Position numbers and translations under genes: made by a program. A stretch of DNA of 64,000 nucleotides from JAPPHA01 sp964291635 (GTDB lineage Bacteria > Pseudomonadota > Alphaproteobacteria > Rhodobacterales > Rhodobacteraceae), in the NCBI GenBank assembly GCA_964291635.2, contig OZ219892.1, positions 62,001 to 126,000 of the forward strand, given 5' to 3'. The notes beneath the pieces are model-generated. The model searched no databases, was not told the DNA's origin, and saw only the letters and a list, made by a program, of their open reading frames with translations. Positions 17,617 to 25,700 of the stretch are shown piece by piece; positions within the stretch are counted from its first letter, which is position 1; every line of letters starts with the position of its first letter.

Positions 17617-18522
17617 ATGACCGCCAAACTTCCCGATTGCGTGCTGGCCAGACGATCGACAACGGCCGAGGGTCCGGTCTGGGACGAAGCCCTCGCATGT
17701 TTCATATGGCTGGACATTCCGCAGAAGGTGGTCAACGCTTTCTCACCGTCCAGCGGAACGAACAGAACGTGGTCGGTCCCGGAAGAAATGGGCGCCGTTG
17801 CGCTGACTCACCGGAAAGGAATCTACCTGCTGGCCGGACCGACCCGTCTCTGGATGTTTGATCTTCCGAATGAATCCCTGTCGCCAGTGGCACGTGTCAC
17901 CCTAGGCGACCAGGAACTGCGCCTCAACGACGGACGTGTCGACAGACGCGGGCGATGGCTGGTCGGAAGTCTCGTCGCAAGGGAAAGCGACAATCCGATG
18001 GCCGGCTTGTACTGCTTTGACCGACGCTTCCGGCAGACCAGGAAGATCGGCGGAGTCCTGGTCTCGAACGGACTCGCATTCAGTCCGGACGATCGCATTC
18101 TCTACTACGCCGACAGCCCTAGGCGCGTGATCTGGCGGTACAGGTACGATCCCGATGACGGGACCATCTCGGATCGAAGAGTGTTCCGCGAATTCGCTTC
18201 GGACGACGGCGTACCGGACGGTGCGGCAGTCGATGTCGAGGGAGGCTACTGGTGCGCGATGCACGGCGGCTGGCGCGTATGTCGCATCGTCGAGGGGAGA
18301 ATCGATGCGGAGATCCGTCTCCCCGTGGCGAAACCGACCATGTGCGCCTTCGGGGGAGAACGGCGGCGGGAACTGCTGATCACGACGGGAAGCCGATACT
18401 TCGCGGCGAAGGACTGGCAGGAGCAGCCACTGGCGGGCTCCCTGTTCATGATCGACGTCGGGATCGCAGGAATCCCGGACCATGCCGTTACTCTGCCGCC
18501 GGTTCAATCGGAATCCGGCTGA
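17617..18522 (+). CDS. SMP-30/gluconolactonase-family lactonase
   Basis: From ATG 17617 (MTAKLPDCVLARRSTTAEGP) the protein has 301 residues forming a six-bladed propeller. Metal-binding residues of the family are all visible: Glu in TTAEGPVW, Asn/Asp in RLNDGRVD, Asn in VSNGLAFSPDD, Asp in GVPDGAAVD. The enzyme hydrolyses aldonolactones made by sugar dehydrogenation, which fits between the SDR or Gfo/Idh step and the enolase-family dehydratase. It follows the dppF-like gene by 100 nt and faces the LacI gene. Confidence 0.92.
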   Translation: MTAKLPDCVLARRSTTAEGPVWDEALACFIWLDIPQKVVNAFSPSSGTNRTWSVPEEMGAVALTHRKGIYLLAGPTRLWMFDLPNESLSPVARVTLGDQELRLNDGRVDRRGRWLVGSLVARESDNPMAGLYCFDRRFRQTRKIGGVLVSNGLAFSPDDRILYYADSPRRVIWRYRYDPDDGTISDRRVFREFASDDGVPDGAAVDVEGGYWCAMHGGWRVCRIVEGRIDAEIRLPVAKPTMCAFGGERRRELLITTGSRYFAAKDWQEQPLAGSLFMIDVGIAGIPDHAVTLPPVQSESG

Positions 18523-18570
18523 GCGCAATCCTCTGGCGCGATCAGGACAGCCGGCTTGTTCAGGACCGGT

Positions 18571-19626
18571 TTAGGCAGACTCCCGGAAGACCAGGCGAAA
18601 CCCGACATCGTCGATTTGTCCGCCGGGAGTCCCGTTTTCCATTCGGGCGACCAGGTGTTGGGCGGCCCTCCTGCCGATCTCGCGACCGTCAACCGAGATG
18701 GTGGTCAGTGTCGGGCTCAGCTCGGTCGAAAGCTCCATGTTCCCGAAGCCCGCGACCGCGATGTCTTCGGGCACCGCGACCCCTTGCCTCTGGCAATGCA
18801 GGATCGCTCCATAGGCGAGGTAGTCCGTAGCGCACACAACGACATCGAGTGTCGGCTCGCGGTTGATGAGCGTCTCGAACCCGGTCCTGGCCGACGTCAC
18901 GGTAGGGTGGGCGCAGTCCTGAACCGCGCTCTCCGGCAGATCGAGGCCACGGGACGCGAGTGCGCGCCGCAGCCCCTCCAGTCGTGGTGCCGCGAGCTCG
19001 TCATCACCAAAATCGCGGTGAAGGAACCCGAATCTCCGGTATCCGCGTTCCTGGAGTGCCTCTCCCAACTGAAAGAACGCATCACCGACCGAAAACCCGA
19101 CGGCCGAGTCGATTGGACGGATCGGCAGGTTGGGGACCTCGACGACGGGCACCTGTGCGTTCGAGATATGGAGTCGGGTCATCGCGGTATGGCCGAACGG
19201 CACCAGGATCAGACCTTCGGGACAGCGGCCCAGCAACGATTTCAGCAGCTCCTCCTCCGACGCACGCCGGCCGGGGTGCTCGGCTACGAGGCCGAAGAAC
19301 AGGAGGTGCCCATTGGCCGCGAGTACCTCGTTCGATCCTTCGACGATGGAAGCCCAGAACGAGTTGCTGAGCGCGGGGACAATCATGGCAACCGACCAGC
19401 TGCGCGATCGCGTCAACTGGCTGGCAAGCAGATTCGGAATGTACCCCAAGCCGTTGGCGGCCCGCGTAATCTTTTCCCGTGTCTCGTCCTTCACCAGCTC
19501 GGGCGTGTTGAAAGCCCGCAAGACGGTCATGTACGAGAAGCCGGCGGCCCGCGCCACGTCCCGCAAGGTTGGACGGGCCTTCCCGGGCCACGGCGTCTGT
19601 TCGAAACCTGCCTCAAGTGGATGCAT
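18571..19626 (-). CDS. LacI-family transcriptional regulator
   Basis: A 351-residue repressor-type protein: an N-terminal helix-turn-helix (TLRDVARAAGFSYMTVLRAF) with hinge sequence YIPNLLASQL, then a periplasmic-binding-like effector domain (SVAMIVPALSNSFWASIVEG, VVCATDYLAYGAI, VAVAGFGNMELS, TTISVDGREIGRRAA). It lies at the end of the sugar locus, convergent with the lactonase gene. Its likely target is the palindrome at 14104-14119; the effector is probably a pathway intermediate (inference). Confidence 0.92.
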   Translation of the reverse strand: MHPLEAGFEQTPWPGKARPTLRDVARAAGFSYMTVLRAFNTPELVKDETREKITRAANGLGYIPNLLASQLTRSRSWSVAMIVPALSNSFWASIVEGSNEVLAANGHLLFFGLVAEHPGRRASEEELLKSLLGRCPEGLILVPFGHTAMTRLHISNAQVPVVEVPNLPIRPIDSAVGFSVGDAFFQLGEALQERGYRRFGFLHRDFGDDELAAPRLEGLRRALASRGLDLPESAVQDCAHPTVTSARTGFETLINREPTLDVVVCATDYLAYGAILHCQRQGVAVPEDIAVAGFGNMELSTELSPTLTTISVDGREIGRRAAQHLVARMENGTPGGQIDDVGFRLVFRESA

Positions 19627-19669
19627 TTCGCCTACCCCGGCACATTTTCTTCAAGCCTCAATCCAGTCA

Positions 19670-19693
19670 ACCGGTGGCACGCTGCGCACCGGT
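19670..19693. promoter_or_regulatory. Inverted repeat upstream of the LacI gene
   Basis: Arms ACCGGTG (19670-19676) and CACCGGT (19687-19693) are separated by 10 nt, about 45 nt upstream of the LacI start. It does not resemble the 14104 palindrome. It may be an autoregulatory site or unrelated. Confidence 0.25.
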
Positions 19694-19799
19694 TTCCCCC
19701 CAAATGTAACTTCCTGACCGTGCCTTGGCAAACCTTGACCGGCCGTTCGGAGATAACTCCGGCGCCTCCATCGCTCCTGAAACGCGCTCGCCGGATCTC

Positions 19800-20210
19800 C
19801 CTTCGACCCGCGTCGTCGTCCCAGCGGTCCAGGCCTATCGGCCGTCGGACGCGCAGATCGCCTGGCACCTCGCGCGCTTTATCGAGAACGTGCGCGGGCT
19901 TTCCATCGATCCCGTGGTGGTGCGCCGCAACTGGCTCCGCGCCTACGACTTCGCCACCTCGCGGGCCGCGGTGACGCTCAACGACTACGCCCGCGAGAAC
20001 GACCCCTTCTCTCGCGTCGGCGAGCGCACCGTCACCGTCGAGGTGACCAGCGTCGTGCGCTCGTCGGAGTCGAGCTTCGACGTTCGCTGGCGCGAGCAGA
20101 GCTTCGAGAACGGCGCGCTCGATACGACCGCCCGCTACACCGCCGTGCTCACCGTCGTCCTGCAACCCCCGACCACCGAAGAGATACTGAGAAAGAACCC
20201 CCTCGCCTGA
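19800..20210 (+). pseudogene. trbF: Conjugal transfer protein TrbF (VirB8-like), fragment
   Basis: The frame reads SDAQIAWHLARFIENVRGLS, RRNWLRAYDFATSRAAVTLN, ENDPFSRVGERTVTVEV and ILRKNPLA, which is the periplasmic domain of TrbF-type inner-membrane components of conjugation machineries. The cytoplasmic N-terminus and membrane helix are missing (sequence before about 19800 is unrelated), and the C-terminus is cut at KNPL by the IS end at about 20205-20211. No other transfer gene is nearby. Together with the toprim-like fragment at 1.6-2.5 kb it points to a lost conjugative element. Confidence 0.75.
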
Positions 20211-20436
20211 ATTCCCAGTGCATTTCACGATGTGACAACTTGCGGTGGCTTGTCGCCGAACAAGAGGCGGAGTTTTCGGTTTCCGAGCCAGGGTATCGAG
20301 CATTCCGTATCGGCGAATCCGTTCTTGACCAGGAACGGGTTATTGGCGCGGCGTCCGTAGCAAACGGTGATGGAGGCCTCGTCGACGACGACATCTGCCA
20401 TGGCGTGGACGAACTTCCGGAACAGGGTTCGCGGTG
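20203..20436. repeat. Long direct repeat, copy 2
   Basis: Partner of 71-304 (same orientation, 234 nt, about six mismatches). Here the sequence continues uninterrupted into the transposase gene, so this copy represents the intron-free allele of the junction at 304. Confidence 0.9.
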
Positions 20437-21424
20437 TGTGGTTCTGGTGCCCCTGCGCGATCCGGTCTGCGAGCATGCGATAGAGCGTCGCCGCGATGAT
20501 GGTGAGCTGCAGGTCGACATCGATCTTGAGGGGTACGGCGGCGGAGAGCGCGTCCATGTGGAACATGTCGATGGCTTCCGCGATGGCATTCTCGATGACC
20601 ATCCTGCGGGCGTAGCGGTCGACAAGGCGTGTCGGGGTTTCGTCGAACTGGTTGGTGATCAGCAGGGTCGGCTTGTCGTGTCCGAGGCCGGTGATCGCAA
20701 TCTGGCGGACGCTGCCGGCGTATCCGCTGAGGGAGACGGTCTGTTCGAGAATGCGCGGGTTCCGGTAGGCCCGGGCGACGTTGTTAAGGGTGATCCGCTT
20801 CCAGTCCTCGCGGGGGACCGCGCCGATGGCGTCAAGGATCCGGGGCGCCCGGCGCCTGAGGGTGATGAAACCAATGCCAAGCGCGTCGATGCGCGCCAGG
20901 TTGGCATGGGTTGTCAGGCGTGAATCGAAGATCAGTTCGCACGGCCAGGCGCCGCTGTGCTGCTTCCAGTACGCGGCGAAACGCAGGACCTCGTCGTTCT
21001 GCGTGTCCTTTCGGACGGTGCCGTTGACATAGCAGAAGAGCCGCGCCTTGTCGTCGCGGGCGATGAAGGCAAGAACCCCTTTCTGGCGGCGTGACCGCTT
21101 TGAGACGTAGTGTTTCTCGGCCAGCGCGTCGTCACCGTGATAGGGAATGGTGTGGAAGTCGAGGTCGAAACTGTCGCCGCGGGGAACGCCGGCCCGGTGT
21201 GCGGCATCGGACCAGGTGCGCATCAATCCGGGCAGATGCCTGGGATCGACGCGGCTGCTGTATTCGCTCAGCGTGCTGCGCTTGGGGAAGGCATTGAGAC
21301 CGGCAAAGAGCGCCAGCCGGATCCGACGGCGATTTCGCGCAGGCAGGGTCGCAAAATCGGCCCCGCAGGCGGGGTTTACGTCATGCAACTCCGGGGCCGC
21401 AGCCAGGATCGCCGGGTCAGCCAT
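20225..21424 (-). pseudogene. DDE-type transposase, probably N-terminally truncated
   Basis: From ATG 21424 the frame gives 399 residues. Recognisable parts are LFAGLNAFPKRSTLSEYS, DSFDLDFHTIPYHGDDALA (first Asp region), ELIFDSRLTTHANLARID (second Asp), RMVIENAIAEAIDMFHMDAL (Glu helix) and a C-terminus also found at 93-304. Relatives I recall carry about 100 residues before LFAGLN; here only 38 unrelated-looking residues precede it, so a junction near 21310 is suspected. The start codon overlaps the stop of the recombinase 3' part (ATGGCTGA, 21417-21424). I do not assign an ISfinder family. Confidence 0.65.
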
Positions 21425-22256
21425 CGCCTGCCTCCGCGGTCTCGAAAAGCGGAAGCCGGTCGTCGCCAAGCTGAACATACAATCCCTTGACCGAACCGCG
21501 GCGGATGTGCCGGGCCTCCAGCGCACCGGACCGGATCCGCTGCCAGATCACCTGACGGGACACGCCAAGACGTTTCATCGCCCTGTGAAGTGACACGAAG
21601 CCGGCCGGCGGTTCGTCGCAGAACTGGCTGCGCAACTCCGGCGTCATGCGGATCCGATAGGGCGCCCCGGATGCCGGTTGTTCGGCCGGCACGATCCCTG
21701 CCCGGATCCAGCGGTAGAGCGTGCCGTCAGTTGTTTGCAGTTCACGGGCCGCTTCGACGACGCTGAGCAGGGGGGCGTTGGGGTCTCGCCTGTCGGCGCG
21801 CCAGGCCGGAATGTCGTTGCGCACCCGCAACTGCCGGACGAGATACGCGGTGAACGCAAGCCCCTTGGCGGTGCGCCGCCCCTGGCGGTTGAGAATGATC
21901 GCCGTCCGGGCGTCCGGGTAATGCGCGGCCAGCCGGCGGACGAGCGCCACCGTGTCGATATCGTCACGGACCACCGCCGGAGCCTGATGCGAGGGCAGCT
22001 CAAACTCATCCGTCGCGCCCCCGTGCCAACGCACGAGGATCCGAATGACTTTCGCCGTCCCGTCGCGCCAGAGCATGACCTCCTCCACCAGGCAGCCCAG
22101 AAGACGCTTGCGGTCCCGGGCGGTGACAACGGGAGACTCCCAAAGCCGGGAAAGGCGCATGCCCAGGGCATTCAGCCGCGCCAGGGGCGGCGGTTCGGGA
22201 CGGTCCTGCTGCGCCTGCTCCAGGGCGTCCCGGGCCGCGGCCAGGGCCTCCAGGGC
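21417..22256 (-). pseudogene. Large serine recombinase, C-terminal part (split by the outer IS)
   Basis: This part encodes the end of the recombinase whose N-terminal part is at 27054-28430. It starts ALEALAAARDALEQAQ (coiled-coil region), then RLSRLWESPVVTARDRKRL, VEEVMLWRDG and a beta-rich domain. It continues to two helix-turn-helix-like segments (LSVVEAARELQTTDGTLYRW and FVSLHRAMKRLGVSRQVIWQ), which would add DNA-binding capacity. At 22257 the left end of the outer IS interrupts it. Keeping one copy of the 9-bp duplication joins the two parts in frame (WNR-ALE-ALAAA), giving about 728 residues. Confidence 0.85.
22248..22256. repeat. Outer IS target-site duplication, left copy (CTCCAGGGC)
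   Basis: Nine bases identical to 27075-27083, lying immediately outside the left terminal repeat of the outer element. It encodes the Ala-Leu-Glu shared by both halves of the recombinase. Confidence 0.9.
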
Positions 22257-22284
22257 CTATCAAGATCACATACTTGACTCTGGG
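22257..22284. repeat. Outer IS left terminal inverted repeat
   Basis: Reads CTATCAAGATCACATACTTG then ACTCTGGG. The inverse of 27047-27074 reads CTATCACTTTATCACACTTA then ACTCCGGG. Most positions from the shared ATCACA block inward agree after a 2-nt shift. Confidence 0.85.
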
Positions 22285-22551
22285 CTGATTTCGTGCGATT
22301 CGCCCGGGCATGCAGATTGGCATGCGACAGGTCTCGTCGGAAACGATAGAGTGGTTCGGGACGGCGTGCAACGGCGGTGAGCTGTCACGGACGGCGCTGG
22401 CCCACGAGTTCTGCGAGCGGGAGAACTGGACCAACCGTGTCGGCAAGCTGTGCCTGGCGTCGGCGCGCAAGCTTCTGCCGGCACTTGCGGAGAAGCTGGG
22501 TGTGCGTCTTCCGGAAGCGGAAGCGCTGGAATTCGATCCTCATGCCCGTCC

Positions 22552-22561
22552 CCCGTCGGAC
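22552..22561. repeat. Inner IS target-site duplication, left copy (CCCGTCGGAC)
   Basis: Ten bases identical to 25010-25019, directly outside the inner element. It falls within the linker between the HTH and the DUF4338 core of the outer protein (codons for P-P-S-D). Confidence 0.9.
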
Positions 22562-22577
22562 CAATGGCATACGGATA
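22562..22577. repeat. Inner IS left terminal inverted repeat
   Basis: CAATGGCATACGGATA; matches the inverse of 24994-25009 at 15 of 16 positions. Confidence 0.9.
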
Positions 22578-22721
22578 GACCTGGATCTTCGGCGATTTTT
22601 TCCTCGGCCGGTAACGTCCTGATTTGACGGCGGAAATTCACCGGTAAGATTTTTTCTCCGAGGGGGGTTGTCTTCCATTCGCGAATATGCATGCTGTGCT
22701 TGTCATCATGGAGCACATGCG

Positions 22722-25700
22722 ATGGATCCGCGAATCACTGCCCTGCAATCGACCACCTTCTCCGGCCGCCGGCTGACCAGGCGCCAGATTGCCGAGGTCC
22801 AGGAGACGGTTGAGATGTTGCCGAACGAGAGCCGCAAGGAACTCTGCCGGATCATCTGCGAGCATCTCAACTGGGTGACGGCCAAGGGCGACTACAGGGT
22901 GGGCGCCTGCATGGGGATGCTGGATCATCTCGAGCAGCATGGCATCCTGCGCCTGCCGGAGAAGCGGCAGAACATGGTCCGGGCGAACAACAGCAAGCCG
23001 GTCTGGAGTTCGGCATCGGACCCCGCGCCGCTGATTTCAGCGCCACTCAAGGAGTTGCAACCCCTGGGCCTCGAGGTGGTCACGGACACCGAGGGGCGTC
23101 AGTTGTGGAACGCCTTCGTCGACCGTCACCATTATCTCGGCTACCGCCGCCCCTACGGGACGCATATCCGCTACTTCCTGACGGATTGCCGGGGCCGCAG
23201 GCTGGGCTGCCTCCTGTTCGATGCGTCGGCCAGGTCACTGCCGTGCCGGGAACGCTGGATCGGATGGACCGACCGGACCCGAGACCGCAACCGCCACCTC
23301 GTGGTGACCAATTCGCGATGGCTCGTGTTTCCCTGGGTGAATTCGAAGAACCTTGCCTCCTGTGGTCTGTCACTGGCGATGCGGCGCCTGGGCGACGACT
23401 GGCAGGACCTGCATGGCTACAGGCCGGTCCTGTGCGAGACCTTCGTCGAGGAGGACCGCTTCAGGGCCACCTGCTACCGTGCCGCCAACTGGGAACGCAT
23501 CGGTGCGACCGGCGGCGACAAGGGCAAGTCCATCAAGGGTGTCTACGTTCTGCCGTTGTGCAAGGACAGCAAGGGGATCCTGCGCGGCGAACGCAACGCA
23601 GCACGGCCTGCGAAACCGCCGAGCCGGGCCGAACGCGGGCGCTCGGGCGGCAGCGACCGCCGCTTCACCCGGCAGTGGGAGACCCTCGTCGCCGCCGCCA
23701 CCGCCGTGGCCGAGCGTGAGGATGCGCGCTGGCAGAAACGCCGCCGCGTGTTCTCCACCCTGTTGATCATGCTGTTCGTCTTCCGCCTGGTCGTCGCCCC
23801 GCGCCGGCAGGGTTATCGCACGACGCTGTGCGAACTGTGGGAACAATGCCAGCAGTCCGACATCGCCCTGCCGCAGGACGAACCGCCAGCAGCGTCCTCG
23901 GCCAGCGAGGCCCGCGAGAAGCTCGACGAGGCCGCCTTCAAGACCCTGCACAGGGAAATCCTCGCCCACGCTCCCGACGATCCCCTGTGGAAGGGACACC
24001 GCGTCTTCGCCGTCGACGGATCGAAGATCACATTGCCGCGGGAACTGCTGCGCTCGGGATACCGCACCCCGAACGACGGTGCCCACTATCCGCAGGGCAT
24101 GATCAGCACCCTCTACCGGCTGCACAGCCGCATGCCCGTAGACTTCGACCTCTTCGACCACGAGAACGAACGCGCGGCCGCCCTCACCCATCTCGACCAT
24201 GCCGCCGAAGGCGATGTCATCGTCTACGACCGGGGGTACTGGTCCTTCGAGATGGCCCTGGTCCACAACCTGCGCAAGCTGCACTTCGTCTTCCGCATCC
24301 AGAACAATGCCAACCCCGTCTTCGACGCCTTCATCGCTTCGGAACAGGGCGACCGCATCATCACCCTCAAGGCGCCCAGGGATGCGACCGAACTGCGCGG
24401 ACGGAGCCTCCGTATCCGCCTGGTCAAATACACACATGCCGATACCGAGTACTATCTCGCAACATCCCTGCTCGACAGCCGCTACACCGTTCAGGCACTC
24501 TCGGACCTCTACCACGGGCGCTGGCAGGTCGAGGAGGGATACAAGACCGGAAAGGATGTGATCGAGAGTTTCCACGCGAAGTCCGAACGCGGCGTGCGCC
24601 AGGAACTCTATGCCGCCTTCACACTGGTCGTCATCGCACGACTGTTCGCCAACCGCTGCGACCATGACATCAACCTCGATGCCAACGATGACCTGCCGGC
24701 CATGCGCACCAACTTCAAGAACGGGATGAGACTGCTGGGACGCGAAATCGAGGCCATGTTCCTCAGGCAGAGCCAGATGGTCGCCCAGTCCGTCAAGCGG
24801 ATCATGACCGGCCTCTCACGATGCATCCAGCGCGAGAGGCCCGGACGAAGCTACAACCGGGGAATCACGGCAACCACGGAGCAAGTGGCAGAACCGAAGA
24901 CCAGCCTGACAGAACCAGACCATGATCAAGCCCCCGGCTTCCGGAAAAACACCCGAAGCACGGGGGTTTCCTTATCCGAACGACAAAAATCCTTATCCGA
25001 ATGCCATTGCCCGTCGGACTTCCCCGACCGTTCTGTCTCGTGCCTGCTTCGGGACCTCGGTGCCCTGTCGCTCGAGTTGGTGACGGCACCGGAGGACCGC
25101 CGCCGCTGGGAGGCGATGATCGAGAGCCATCATCCTGAGGGATGGCGCCGCCCGCCGGGCGGGCAGGTCCGGTACTGGGTCCGTTCGGAGCACGACGGGG
25201 TGCTGGGCGGCATCGGCTTCACCGCGGCCGGGATCCAGCTTGGTCCGCGCGACGGCGTCATCGGCTGGTCGGCCGATGCCCGCGTGGCCAACATCGCCAA
25301 GGTCGTGTGCAACCACCGCTTCCTGCTGCTTCCCGGTGTCCGTGTGAAGGGTCTCGCCTCCCGGGTCCTGCGCCTGGCTGCGGAGCGGATTGCCGATGAC
25401 TGGGCGGCGGCCTACGGTGAGCGCCCGGTGCTTGTGCAGAGTTTCACCGGGCCGGGGCAGTCCGGCCTGAGCTACCGGGCGGCGGGGTGGAAGTGCTGTC
25501 CGGAGCTGACGTCGGGGCGGCGTTCGGGAGTGCGGCGCGCGGTCTGGCTCCGGCCGCTGGTGGCGGGTTGGCAACAGGTTCTGTGTGCTGGCCCGGAACG
25601 GGTTCTCGGCTGGTCCGGATCGCTGTACTGTGAGGGGGGATGGGCTGCCCGGGAATACGGTCGCAGCACCCACCCCGACGGCCGGGTCCGGCGCCGGATT

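Larger units (their letters stand above)
22562..25009 (+). mobile_element. Inner insertion sequence with DruA-transposase gene (IS4 family)
   Basis: A 2448-bp element with terminal inverted repeats CAATGGCATACGGATA (22562-22577) and, inverted at 24994-25009, CAATGGCATTCGGATA. It is flanked by a 10-bp duplication. Its only gene starts at 22722 and has no stop before the right end. A second copy of the TTATCCGAA motif lies internally at 24972-24980, 22 nt from the one in the right terminal repeat. Confidence 0.92.

Noticed and set aside
22722..24665. A Druantia anti-phage system
   Set aside because: Only DruA-like domains are present, fused to transposases; no DruB-DruE genes and no large helicase gene are found in the window.
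23370..24665. A 431-codon minus-strand ORF
   Set aside because: Antisense to the inner DruA-transposase coding sequence.
24972..25000. The doubled TTATCCGAA motif as a direct-repeat array
   Set aside because: Only two copies, one of which belongs to the inner IS terminal repeat; too few for an array.
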